From: CALMNV01 sp035688975
GTDB taxonomy: Bacteria > Actinomycetota > Actinomycetes > Actinomycetales > Dermatophilaceae
DNA: 26,391 nucleotides
Reading direction: 5' to 3'
Assembly: GCF_035688975.1 (NCBI RefSeq)
Contig: NZ_DASSMH010000141.1
Span: 1-26,391, forward strand
Part shown: in pieces, positions 1 to 7,242 of the stretch
How positions within the stretch are numbered: the first letter of the stretch is position 1
How the letters are laid out: every line of letters begins with the position of its first letter
Notes under the pieces: generated by a model
Told to the model about the DNA's origin: nothing
Seen by the model: the letters and a program-made list of their open reading frames with translations, nothing else
Databases searched by the model: none
Translations under genes and position numbers: made by a program

Positions 1-122
1 TCCTGGACGACCGTGGGTCGGCTGACGAGCACCCAGGCGGCGAGCACGATCGCCAGCACGGCGAACGTCGCCGCCGTCGAGGCCGCGGCGGTCACGGCGA
101 TGCGGTCGAGCAGGCGGCGCAT
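1..122 (-). CDS. Sensor histidine kinase, N-terminus only (partial)
   Basis: The reading frame opens with ATG at 122 and runs off the left edge of the window, giving 40 complete codons without a stop. The peptide starts MRRLLDRIAV and continues as one long hydrophobic Ala/Val/Leu stretch (about residues 9-34), which fits the first membrane helix of a sensor kinase behind a short positively charged cytoplasmic start. It begins two bases after the TGA of the response regulator, the usual arrangement of a two-component pair, so the two should be co-transcribed and translationally coupled. No kinase motif (H, N, G boxes) is inside the window, so the assignment rests on position and the membrane segment. 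The stimulus cannot be guessed. Confidence 0.6.
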   Translation of the reverse strand, partial: MRRLLDRIAVTAAASTAATFAVLAIVLAAWVLVSRPTVVQ

Positions 123-124
123 GG

Positions 125-802
125 TCACTCGGGGTCGGGGCGCTCGAACCGGAAGCCCACCCCGCGAACCGTGGCGATGTACTGGGGCTGCGCGGCGTCG
201 TCTCCGAGCTTTCGGCGCAGCACCGAGATGTGCATGTCGAGGGTCTTCGTGGACCCGAACCACGAGGTGTCCCAGATCTCGCGCATGAGCTGCTCGCGCG
301 AGACCACCTTGCCCTGCTCGCGGACGAGGACCCGGAGCAGGTCGAACTCCTTGGCGGTCAGCTGCAGCTCGTGGTCCTTGAACCAGGCCCGGCGGCCTTC
401 GGAGTCGATCCGCACGAGCTCGCCCGTGGCGACGGCGTCGACCGGCGTGCGTCGCAGCAGCGCCCGCACCCTGGCGAGCAGCTCAGCGAGCCGGAACGGC
501 TTCGTGACGTAGTCGTCGGCGCCCGCGTCGAGACCGACGACGGTGTCCACCTCCTCGGCCCGCGCCGTGAGGATGAGCACCGGGATCGTCCGGCCCTCGG
601 CACGCAGCCGACGGCACACCTCCAGCCCGTCGATCCTCGGCAGGCCGAGGTCGAGCAGCACGAGGTCGGGGTTCTCCTTGGCACCGTCGAGCGCGGCTGC
701 GCCGTCGGCATGGACGTCGACCTCGTACCCCTCGCGTCGGAGGGCACGCGCCAGCGGCTCCGAGATGGTGGGATCGTCCTCGGCCAACAGCACTCGCGTC
801 AC
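125..802 (-). CDS. OmpR/PhoB-family two-component response regulator
   Basis: 225 aa, the normal length of this family. The receiver domain (about 1-115) has the acidic pocket E8-D9-D10, the phosphoacceptor D51 in LLDLGLP, T79 and K101 in VTKPF. The C-terminal winged-helix DNA-binding domain (about 130-222) shows the family pattern of LTAKEFDLLRVL, the recognition-helix region DMHISVLRRKLG and the wing RGVGFRFE. The start is GTG at 802, preceded by AGGAGG nine bases upstream. Its stop lies two bases before the kinase start. A TAGGCT box on the same strand at 848-853 gives a plausible promoter with a leader of about 40 nt. The regulon is unknown. A paralogue name such as MtrA or PhoP cannot be given from sequence alone. 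Confidence 0.93.
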   Translation of the reverse strand: MTRVLLAEDDPTISEPLARALRREGYEVDVHADGAAALDGAKENPDLVLLDLGLPRIDGLEVCRRLRAEGRTIPVLILTARAEEVDTVVGLDAGADDYVTKPFRLAELLARVRALLRRTPVDAVATGELVRIDSEGRRAWFKDHELQLTAKEFDLLRVLVREQGKVVSREQLMREIWDTSWFGSTKTLDMHISVLRRKLGDDAAQPQYIATVRGVGFRFERPDPE

Positions 803-847
803 GTCACCGGCCCTCCTGATCGTCCGCGGTTGTGTGCCGCTGTCGGA

Positions 848-853
848 AGCCTA
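848..853 (-). promoter_or_regulatory. Candidate -10 box for the two-component operon
   Basis: TAGGCT read on the minus strand, about 46 bases before the GTG start of the response regulator, leaving room for a short leader that carries the AGGAGG site. It is the same hexamer that precedes several leaderless genes in this window. No convincing -35 was seen. Confidence 0.4.
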
Positions 854-931
854 TCCGGACGACGGTGATCCCCCGTCCCGACCCTCACGCTTCGGGTGGC
901 GGGCTCGCCGGCACGCCGGAGCCTGACCGGC

Positions 932-1732
932 TCAGCGCCCCGGCCACTCGGGGCGGCGCTTCTCGTTGAAGGCGGCCACGCCCTCACGGCGGTCGCCCGA
1001 GAAGGCCGTCGCGCGCCAGCACGCGTCCTCGATCTCGAGGCCGGCCGCGAGGTCGACGCCGGAGCCGAGACGCATGGCCTTCTTGGCGTTGCGCAGGGCC
1101 ACGGGCGAGTTGGCCGCGATGGCAGCCGCGATCGCGAGCGCCCGCTCCCTGGCCTGCCCGGCGGGCACCACCTCGTCGAGCGCCCCGAGGTCGAGCGCCT
1201 CGCGGGCCGAGAGCCGCGCGCCCGTGAAGACGGCCCGTGCCGCCCGGGACCAGCCCACCCGGCGGACGAGCAGCTGCGTGCCGCCGCCGCCGGGGATGAC
1301 GCCCACACCGACCTCGGGCAGCCCGACGACGGCCTGCTCGCCGGCGACGACGAGGTCGCACGACAGGGCAAGCTCGAAGCCCCCGCCGAGGGCGAAGCCG
1401 TCCACCGCCGCGACGGCCGGCACCGGCAGGCCGAGGACCGCGCCGTATGCCGCGCGGGCCAGCGGGCGCTGCTCGAGCAGGTCGGCGTCCGTGAAGGTGG
1501 CCCGCTCCTTGAGGTCGGCCCCCACGCAGAACGCCGTGGGGTGGCTGGAGGAGAGCACGACGCACCGCAGCGCCTCGTCGGCCGCGACCGCGCGGGCGGC
1601 CGCGGCGATGGCGCGCGCCATGTCGGTCGACACCGCGTTGAGGGCGGCGGGCCGGTCAAGGACGATCTCGGCGACGTGCGCGAGGTCGGGCCCCTCCGGG
1701 CGGGACACGCGGACGAGGGGAGCGGGCGGCAT
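932..1732 (-). CDS. Enoyl-CoA hydratase/isomerase family protein
   Basis: 266 aa crotonase-fold protein expected to add water across 2-enoyl-CoA in fatty or amino acid oxidation. The oxyanion-hole segments are HPTAFCVGADLKER (64-77) and DGFALGGGFELALSCD (111-126). Both acid/base glutamates of true hydratases are kept, E120 in GGGFELAL and E140 in GLPEVGVG, followed by IPGGGGTQ. The C-terminus FNEKRRPEWPGR is typical. The ATG at 1732 is chosen over an in-frame start at 1798 because AAGGAG lies just upstream of it and the extra residues are low-complexity. It starts 34 bases after the cyclase stop, so it probably belongs to the birA-cyclase transcript. The substrate is not predictable; a methylglutaconyl-CoA hydratase role is possible but unsupported. 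Confidence 0.9.
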   Translation of the reverse strand: MPPAPLVRVSRPEGPDLAHVAEIVLDRPAALNAVSTDMARAIAAAARAVAADEALRCVVLSSSHPTAFCVGADLKERATFTDADLLEQRPLARAAYGAVLGLPVPAVAAVDGFALGGGFELALSCDLVVAGEQAVVGLPEVGVGVIPGGGGTQLLVRRVGWSRAARAVFTGARLSAREALDLGALDEVVPAGQARERALAIAAAIAANSPVALRNAKKAMRLGSGVDLAAGLEIEDACWRATAFSGDRREGVAAFNEKRRPEWPGR

Positions 1733-1766
1733 ACGGGGTCTCCTTGCGCGGGTGTCGACGGGAGGG

Positions 1767-2810
1767 TCAGCCGGGTCGGCGACCGGCGGTGGAGGCACGG
1801 CGCAGCACGGACGGGCTCACCGGCCCGACGCCGCGCAGCACCCGCCGGCGCTGACCGGTCAGCTCGAACCCCGACAGGGTGGCCAGCTCGCGGGCCAGCG
1901 TGGCGTCCACGACGACGCCGCCGGCCTGGGCGACCGCGGTGAGGCGAGACGCGCGGTTGACCGTCGTGCCGAAGACGTCGCCGAGGCGGGAGATGACCGC
2001 CCCACGGGCCATGCCACAGCGCACCTCGGGCAGCAGGTCGTCCTCGCCCATGGCGTCGACGAGGTCGAGGGCGATGGCGGCGGCGGGGGCCGCGCCGACC
2101 GTGGTGAAGAGCACCTCGTCGCCGACGGTCTTGATGAGTCGGCCACCATGGGCGGTGATGACGTCGGCGGACAGCGCCTCGAAGCGCTGGACGAGCCGGG
2201 CGAGGTCCCGCTCGGACATCCGCCGCACGAGCGCGGTGAAGTTGACGAGGTCGGCGAACCCGACGGACCGGATCTTCGTGCGGCCGTAGGACTCCGGGTC
2301 GGCCTCCGCGAGCATCCGCCCGACGGTCGCGCTGAGGTGGCGGCGCCACGCGTAGACGAGGAGCGGCTCGAGCCGGTCGGTGAGGGCGGCGATCCGCTGG
2401 GCGGTCTCCGTGGCCGTCTCGAAGGTCACCACCGAGCCGGACAGGTCCGGGTCCTCGCCGCCCTCGGTCGCGGACGCGTTCGCGCGCTCCTCCTCGACGG
2501 CCTCGAAGATGAGCTGGGTCTGCCAGCCGGCGAGGCGGTCGGCAGAGCGGGCGAAGGCCCGGGTCAGCGACAGCGCCGTCGCCTCGTCGAGGACGCCCTC
2601 GCGCACCAGGGACGCCACGCACTGCAGGGCCTGGCGGTCGACGTCGGCGAACATCTCCTCGTCGGTGTCGACGACCGGGAACCCGAGGGCGTGCCAGAAC
2701 TTGCGGGCGGACAGGAGGGAGACCTCGGCTCCCCGGCTGACGTCGCGCCGGCGCAGCTCGAGGGGGCGGCCGAGCAGCTGCTCGATGTAGTCCTCACCCT
2801 TGGTCGCCAT
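1767..2810 (-). CDS. Class III adenylate cyclase with Rv1264-like N-terminal regulatory domain
   Basis: 347 aa soluble protein. The C-terminal half (about 180-330) is a class III nucleotide cyclase catalytic domain with a complete residue set: metal aspartates D187 (FADLVNFT) and D231 (KTVGDEVLF), adenine-selecting K227 and D278 (LGDVFG), and transition-state N285 and R289 (VNRASRL). K/D at the selector positions indicates ATP and cAMP rather than GTP. The N-terminal half (about 5-165, with SARKFWHALGFP and FADVDRQALQ) resembles the adenylate cyclase regulatory domain of M. tuberculosis Rv1264, which inhibits the enzyme near neutral pH; pH sensing here is inference. The start is ATG at 2810, inside the end of birA (17-base overlap), implying coupled translation. 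No membrane segment is seen. Confidence 0.9.
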   Translation of the reverse strand: MATKGEDYIEQLLGRPLELRRRDVSRGAEVSLLSARKFWHALGFPVVDTDEEMFADVDRQALQCVASLVREGVLDEATALSLTRAFARSADRLAGWQTQLIFEAVEEERANASATEGGEDPDLSGSVVTFETATETAQRIAALTDRLEPLLVYAWRRHLSATVGRMLAEADPESYGRTKIRSVGFADLVNFTALVRRMSERDLARLVQRFEALSADVITAHGGRLIKTVGDEVLFTTVGAAPAAAIALDLVDAMGEDDLLPEVRCGMARGAVISRLGDVFGTTVNRASRLTAVAQAGGVVVDATLARELATLSGFELTGQRRRVLRGVGPVSPSVLRRASTAGRRPG

Positions 2811-3633
2811 GCCCCGATTCTGCCAGCCGGCCCCTCCGGGGCCGCACGTGCACGACGTCCCCGGCCGCGAAGGCTCGCGGGCCCTGCGGGGTGGCGACGA
2901 CGAGCGCGCCGGAGTCGTCGACCGCGATGGCCCGCCCCTCCGCGGCGGCCCCCCCGGGCAGGTGGACCCGCACGTCGCTGCCGATGGTGGCACATGCCAG
3001 CCGGTATGCCGCCCGGCCCTCCGCAGCGGCACCCGGCGCGACGACGCGGGCCAGCTCGCGCAGGTAGGCCACCACGAGGTCCTCGCGGCGGACGAGGGCG
3101 CCGGCGAGCGCGAGCGAGGTGGCAGCGTCGGTCGGCAGCTCCTCCCGGGTCTGGTCGACGTTGACCCCCGTGCCGACGACGACGCCGTGCCCGGACCCGA
3201 GGGGGACGAGCTCGCACAGGATGCCGCTCAGCTTGCGGTCCCCGTCGTCAGCGAGCAGGACGTCGTTGGGCCACTTCAGCCGCGGGGTGAGCTCGCGGCC
3301 GCCGGCTCGGGCCACCTGCCGGACCGCCCGCTCCAGCGCGAGCCCGGCGAGGAGCGGCACCCAGGCGGCCGTCGCGACGTGCTCGACGGGGACGACGGCC
3401 GACACCGCGACCGAGGCCCGGTCCGGGACGACCCAGGCCCGGCCGAGACGGCCCCGGCCCCCAGTCTGGTGGTCGGTGAGGACGGCCACCCACGGCCGGC
3501 CCGAGCGCCGGACCAGCTCGGCGGCGCGGTCGTTCGTCGACCCGAGCCGGGGCACGAACTCCAGCTCGGTCCAGGGCCCGGCTCCCGTGACCAAGGCCTC
3601 GCGGGCGGCGGTGACGTCGAAGGGGTTGCGCAC
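2794..3633 (-). CDS. birA: Biotin-[acetyl-CoA carboxylase] ligase, monofunctional
   Basis: 279 aa ligase that makes biotinyl-5'-AMP and transfers biotin to the lysine of carrier domains such as that of the AccA3-like protein at 18971-20761. Motifs: GSTNDRAAEL (31-40), the biotinyl-AMP loop GGRGRLGR (58-65), LKWPNDVLL (119-127), KLSGIL with K134, and GVVVGTGVNVD. No N-terminal winged helix is present, so it is not a BirA-type repressor. GTG at 3633 is chosen over the longer GTG at 3675 because the latter would overlap the divergent accD5 start, and because TAGCCT lies exactly 13 bases upstream of 3633, the spacing seen for other leaderless genes here. It shares overlapping -10 boxes with accD5 and overlaps the cyclase at its 3' end. 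Confidence 0.92.
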   Translation of the reverse strand: MRNPFDVTAAREALVTGAGPWTELEFVPRLGSTNDRAAELVRRSGRPWVAVLTDHQTGGRGRLGRAWVVPDRASVAVSAVVPVEHVATAAWVPLLAGLALERAVRQVARAGGRELTPRLKWPNDVLLADDGDRKLSGILCELVPLGSGHGVVVGTGVNVDQTREELPTDAATSLALAGALVRREDLVVAYLRELARVVAPGAAAEGRAAYRLACATIGSDVRVHLPGGAAAEGRAIAVDDSGALVVATPQGPRAFAAGDVVHVRPRRGRLAESGHGDQG

Positions 3634-3640
3634 CCCGACA

Positions 3641-3646
3641 AGGCTA
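3641..3646 (-). promoter_or_regulatory. Candidate leaderless -10 box of birA
   Basis: TAGCCT on the minus strand, first T 13 bases before the GTG at 3633. Transcription starting about 7 bases downstream would begin at or near the start codon. It overlaps the oppositely directed box of accD5 by three bases (3644-3646). Confidence 0.55.
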
Positions 3647-3649
3647 GGC
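3644..3649 (+). promoter_or_regulatory. Candidate leaderless -10 box of accD5
   Basis: TAGGCT, first T 13 bases before ATG 3657. No Shine-Dalgarno sequence lies between the box and the ATG, consistent with a leaderless transcript. The box overlaps that of the divergent birA gene. Confidence 0.55.
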
Positions 3650-3656
3650 TGCGGCC

Positions 3657-5267
3657 ATGGCACCCGATCAGGCACCCGAGCAGCCTCTTGACCTGACCAC
3701 CACCGCCGGCAAGCTCGCGGACCTGAAACGGCGTGTCGCCGAGGTGGCCCACGCGGGGTCCGAGCGAGCCGTCGAGAAGCAGCACGCCCGGGGCAAGAAG
3801 ACCGCCAGGGAGCGCATCGCCATGCTGCTCGACGAGGGCACCTTCATCGAGATGGACAAGTACGCCCGGCACCGCAGCAACCAGTTCGGCCAGGAGAAGA
3901 ACCGGCCCTACGGCGACGGCGTCGTCACCGGCTACGGCACGGTCGACGGGCGGCAGGTGGCTATCTTCGCGCAGGACTTCACCGTCTTCGGCGGCTCCCT
4001 CGGGGAGGTGTTCGGCGAGAAGATCGTCAAGGTCATGGACTTCGCCATGAAGATCGGCTGCCCCGTCATCGGGCTCAACGACTCGGGCGGTGCGCGAATC
4101 CAGGAGGGGGTCGTCTCCCTCGGCCTCTACGGCGAGATCTTCATGCGCAACGTCCGCGCGTCGGGCGTCATCCCGCAGATCAGCCTCATCATGGGCCCGT
4201 GCGCCGGCGGCGCCGTCTACTCGCCGGCCATCACCGACTTCACCGTCATGGTCGACCAGACCTCGCACATGTTCATCACCGGCCCCGACGTCATCAAGAC
4301 CGTGACCGGAGAGGACGTCGGCTTCGAGGAGCTCGGCGGCGCCCTGACCCACAACTCCAAGTCGGGCGTCGCGCACTACATGGGCGCCGACGAGCAGGAC
4401 GCCATCGACTACGTCAAGGCGCTGCTGTCCTACCTGCCGAGCAACAACCTCGAGACCCCCCCGGCATACGACGAGGGCAGCGCCGACCTCACCGTCACCG
4501 ACGACGACCTCTGGCTCGACACGTGCATCCCGGACTCGCCCAACGTGCCCTACGACATGCACGCGATCATCCGCCACGTCGTCGACGACGAGGAGTTCCT
4601 CGAGGTCCAGCCCCTCTTCGCGCCCAACATCATCACCGGGTTCGCCCGGGTCGACGGGATGTCGGTCGGGGTCGTCGCCAACCAGCCGATGCAGTTCGCC
4701 GGCACCCTCGACATCGACGCCTCCGAGAAGGCGGCCCGCTTCGTGCGCACCTGCGACTGCTTCAACGTGCCGGTCCTGACGTTCGTCGACGTGCCGGGCT
4801 TCCTGCCCGGCACGAGCCAGGAGTGGGACGGCATCATCCGCCGGGGGGCCAAGCTCATCTACGCGTATGCCGAGGCGACGGTCCCCAAGATCACCGTCAT
4901 CACCCGCAAGGCCTACGGCGGCGCCTACGACGTCATGGGCTCCAAGCACCTCGGCGCCGACATCAACCTCTCGTGGCCGACCGGGCAGATCGCCGTCATG
5001 GGGGCGCAGGGCGCCGTCAACATCCTCTACCGCAAGGAGCTGGCCAAGACGGCCGCCGAGGGCCGTGACGTCGAGGCGCACCGCGCACAGCTCGTCGCGC
5101 ACTACGAGGAGACGCTGGCCAACCCCTACATCGCGGCCGAACGCGGCTACATCGACACCGTCATCTCCCCCTCCAACACGCGGATGAACGTCACCCGGGC
5201 GTTGCGGGCCCTGAAGACCAAACGGGAGACCCTGCCCCCGAAGAAGCATGGGAACATCCCGCTGTGA
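3657..5267 (+). CDS. accD5: Acyl-CoA carboxylase carboxyltransferase (beta) subunit, AccD5/PccB type
   Basis: 536 aa, a full-length biotin-dependent carboxyltransferase that moves CO2 from carboxybiotin to propionyl-CoA (and often acetyl-CoA), giving methylmalonyl- or malonyl-CoA. The two crotonase-like halves carry the oxyanion-hole glycine pairs G184-G185 region (GPCAGGAVYSP) and G421-G422 (KAYGGAYDVMGS). D425 matches the aspartate that sets substrate preference in Streptomyces coelicolor PccB (D422) and M. tuberculosis AccD5 (D437), favouring a propionyl-CoA role. The start ATG at 3657 has a TAGGCT box 13 bases upstream and no ribosome site. The gene overlaps accE by four bases (GTGA) and is divergent from birA. 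The biotin subunit is probably the AccA3-like protein encoded at 18971. Confidence 0.95.
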   Translation: MAPDQAPEQPLDLTTTAGKLADLKRRVAEVAHAGSERAVEKQHARGKKTARERIAMLLDEGTFIEMDKYARHRSNQFGQEKNRPYGDGVVTGYGTVDGRQVAIFAQDFTVFGGSLGEVFGEKIVKVMDFAMKIGCPVIGLNDSGGARIQEGVVSLGLYGEIFMRNVRASGVIPQISLIMGPCAGGAVYSPAITDFTVMVDQTSHMFITGPDVIKTVTGEDVGFEELGGALTHNSKSGVAHYMGADEQDAIDYVKALLSYLPSNNLETPPAYDEGSADLTVTDDDLWLDTCIPDSPNVPYDMHAIIRHVVDDEEFLEVQPLFAPNIITGFARVDGMSVGVVANQPMQFAGTLDIDASEKAARFVRTCDCFNVPVLTFVDVPGFLPGTSQEWDGIIRRGAKLIYAYAEATVPKITVITRKAYGGAYDVMGSKHLGADINLSWPTGQIAVMGAQGAVNILYRKELAKTAAEGRDVEAHRAQLVAHYEETLANPYIAAERGYIDTVISPSNTRMNVTRALRALKTKRETLPPKKHGNIPL

Positions 5268-5500
5268 ACGCCGCACAGCCGCCTGCGCCCGACTCGCCAC
5301 CGCCGGTCCTGCAGGTCCGCTCCGGCCAGCCGAGCGCGGAGGAGCTCGCGGCCCTCGTCGTCGTCCTCACCGCCGTCGGAGGCGGGGGGGAGGACGAGGC
5401 GGCCCCCCGGCGTGCCTCCGCGTGGGCCGACCCAGCGTGGCAGCTCGTCGGTCCCCGTCCCGCGAGCGGCGGGTGGCGCTCCTCCAGCCTTCCGCGCTGA
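5264..5500 (+). CDS. accE: Acyl-CoA carboxylase epsilon subunit
   Basis: 78 aa. The small epsilon subunit is specific to actinobacterial acyl-CoA carboxylases and stabilises the alpha-beta complex, raising activity. The protein has the usual features: a disordered Pro-rich start, a helix with PSAEELAALVVVLTA (23-37), and a C-terminal segment with conserved Trp residues (RASAWADPAWQL, then GGWRSSSLPR). It begins at GTG 5264, where GTGA overlaps the accD5 stop, so translation is coupled. Sequence divergence is normal in this family, so recognition depends on the helix pattern and on the position behind accD5. The stop lies a few bases before the 33-bp repeats. Confidence 0.88.
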   Translation: MNAAQPPAPDSPPPVLQVRSGQPSAEELAALVVVLTAVGGGGEDEAAPRRASAWADPAWQLVGPRPASGGWRSSSLPR

Positions 5501-5503
5501 GCG

Positions 5504-5569
5504 CCCTCCCCCTCGAGTGGTCAGTTCCGTGCAGCCCCCTCCCCCTCGAGTGGTCAGTTCCGTGCAGCC
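5504..5569. repeat. Tandem 33-bp repeat, two perfect copies
   Basis: Copies at 5504-5536 and 5537-5569 are identical, each containing CTCGAGTGGTCAGTTCC. They fill the gap between the convergent accE and Rieske-oxidoreductase genes. The second copy supplies the last codons and the TGA of the oxidoreductase. Because 33 is a multiple of three, the same in-frame TGA recurs in the first copy. The core CGAGTGGTCAGTT resembles the arms of the repeats at 20821-20978 (CGAGTGGCCAGTT). Confidence 0.95.
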
Positions 5570-7113
5570 GGTCCTGGGCCGGGCGGCTCGGCGCCGGTGG
5601 AGCGGTGGCCCAGCGGCTCGGTGGCCGGACCCTCGATGACCTGGCCGTCCGGGTCGAAGCGGGACCCGTGGCAGGGGCAGTCCCAGCTGCGCTCGGCGGC
5701 GTTCCACGCGACCTGGCAGCCGAGGTGGGTGCACCGCGCCGACACCGCGTGGAGCCTGCCGTCGTCGTCGCGGTAGCCGGCCACCTTGTGTCCCGCGGCC
5801 GTGACGATGGCCCCCTCACCCGCACGGAGGGTGGCGATGCCGCGGAAGCCCGGGGACAGCACCCGGTCGCCGAAGAGCCGCAGCGCGACCCGGCCGTTCT
5901 CGGACAGGAAGCGGGGCGCCTCGGCCAGGGGCTTGACCCGCGTCGAGGAGAACAGCGCCGCCCACGGGTTGGGCCGCCCCAGGATGGCGTCGCTGAGGAG
6001 CATCCCGGCGAGGGTGCCGGCCGTCATTCCCCACTTCTTGTAGCCGGTGGCGACGTGGATCCGCTTCGAGCGCGCGGTGAGCCGGCCGATGTAGGGCACC
6101 CCGTCGTCGGGGGTGTAGTCCTGGGCGGACCAGCGGTGCTCGAACGCGACGACGTCCCAGTGCCGCTGCGCGAACTCGGCGACCTTGGCGTAGCGCTCGG
6201 GCGTCGCCGACCTCGACCCGAGGCGGTGGCCCTGCCCCAGCACGAGCAGCAGCTCCTCGCCGCGGAAGGGCGCGGACCGGACCGAGTAGAGCGGCGCGGC
6301 GGCGCTGATGGCGCTCACCTGCGGCAGGTCGCCGCGCACCCGGGCCGTCACGACATAGGACCGGGTCGGGTGGGCGCGGGCGAAGTGGCCGCCGCGGTCG
6401 AGGAAGGGCAGGAGCGTGGCGACGACGACGGAACCGGCGCGGACCGTGCCCCGGTCGGTGTGCAGGACACACCCGTCCGCCGCCTCGTCGACGGAGGTGG
6501 CGGTGGTGTGCTCGGCGATCTCGCCGCCAGCCCGCATAAGCCGGTCGGCGAGCCCGAGGAGATAGGCGCGGGGGTGCAGCTCCACCTGGTTGTCGAACCG
6601 CAGACCGCCGCTCGTCGGCAGCGGCAGCGGCACGTCGTCGTCGAGCGTGGCGGGCAGGCCGGCCTCCCGGGCGGCCTTGGCCTCCCGCTCGAGCAGCACC
6701 CGGTCCGCGTGGCGCGCGGCATACACGTAGGCGGGCCGCCGCCGCAGGTCGCAGTCGATGCCCTCGTCGGCGAACGCGGCCACCTGCTCCTTCGCGGCCT
6801 CCATCGCCGCGCCGTAGGCGGTGGCGCCGTCGCGGCCATGCGTGCTCTGGAGGCGGGCGTAGGTGAGGTGGTGCTGCGAGGTCACCTTGGCCGTCGTGTG
6901 CCCGCTGGTGCCGGTGGCGATCGACGCCCGGTCGAGGAGGCACACGGACAGGCCGGCGCGAGCGAGCAGCAGCCCGGTCGTGAGCCCGGTGATGCCGCCG
7001 CCGACGACCGCCACGTCGACGGCCCGATCGCGCTCGAGCGGTGGGTATGCGGTGGGCGGGGCGCCGTCGAGCCACATCGACACGTGCCGCGCGCTGGCGA
7101 GATCTGCGGTCAT
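5554..7113 (-). CDS. FAD-dependent oxidoreductase with C-terminal Rieske [2Fe-2S] domain (YhfW-like)
   Basis: 519 aa. The N-terminal part is a DAO-type flavoprotein: dinucleotide fold VVGGGITGL (37-44) with acidic D61 ending the second strand, then GTSGHTTAKVTSQHHLTY (68-85), a signature of YhfW-like proteins, and the C-terminal FAD contact segment around ATGYKKWGMTAGTLAG. From about residue 425 a Rieske domain follows with CTHLGC (461-466) and CPCHGSRF (479-486). Ligands would be C461, H463, C479 and H482, with C466 and C481 as the disulfide pair of bc1-type clusters. The physiological substrate is unknown; the layout suggests electrons move between flavin and cluster within one chain. The ATG at 7113 lacks an obvious ribosome site. 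The 3' end lies in a tandem repeat. Confidence 0.9.
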   Translation of the reverse strand: MTADLASARHVSMWLDGAPPTAYPPLERDRAVDVAVVGGGITGLTTGLLLARAGLSVCLLDRASIATGTSGHTTAKVTSQHHLTYARLQSTHGRDGATAYGAAMEAAKEQVAAFADEGIDCDLRRRPAYVYAARHADRVLLEREAKAAREAGLPATLDDDVPLPLPTSGGLRFDNQVELHPRAYLLGLADRLMRAGGEIAEHTTATSVDEAADGCVLHTDRGTVRAGSVVVATLLPFLDRGGHFARAHPTRSYVVTARVRGDLPQVSAISAAAPLYSVRSAPFRGEELLLVLGQGHRLGSRSATPERYAKVAEFAQRHWDVVAFEHRWSAQDYTPDDGVPYIGRLTARSKRIHVATGYKKWGMTAGTLAGMLLSDAILGRPNPWAALFSSTRVKPLAEAPRFLSENGRVALRLFGDRVLSPGFRGIATLRAGEGAIVTAAGHKVAGYRDDDGRLHAVSARCTHLGCQVAWNAAERSWDCPCHGSRFDPDGQVIEGPATEPLGHRSTGAEPPGPGPAARN

Positions 7114-7140
7114 ATCCCGACGATGCCACAGCACTCGGCA

Positions 7141-7176
7141 CCGGCACAGGGCCCGGCACAGGGCCCGGCACAGGGC
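7141..7176. repeat. Tandem 12-bp repeat, three perfect copies
   Basis: CCGGCACAGGGC occurs three times in a row (7141, 7153, 7165) with a six-base partial fourth copy. It lies in the 129-base region between the divergent Rieske oxidoreductase and DUF885 genes, upstream of both starts. It could vary in copy number by slippage and alter spacing in this control region; that is inference. Confidence 0.95.
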
Positions 7177-7230
7177 CCGGCATGACCACCGATCGGGCTT
7201 GACCGAAGCACGTCCATGGGGGCCGTGGGA

Positions 7231-7236
7231 TACGTT
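7231..7236 (+). promoter_or_regulatory. Candidate leaderless -10 box of the DUF885 gene
   Basis: TACGTT with its first T 12 bases before the GTG at 7243. There is no ribosome site between them, so this box also supports GTG 7243 over the in-frame ATG at 7216, which lies upstream of the box. Confidence 0.45.
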
Positions 7237-7242
7237 CGGCCG

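Noticed and set aside
3634..3675. GTG 3675 as the start of birA
   Set aside because: It would overlap the first codons of divergent accD5 and both -10 boxes; GTG 3633 has the TAGCCT box at the usual distance and begins at the conserved domain.
3276..5300. A 674-codon open frame on the minus strand opposite accD5
   Set aside because: It mirrors the codon positions of accD5 and reads as Asp/Gly/Val-rich noise with no domain; accD5 has every family motif.
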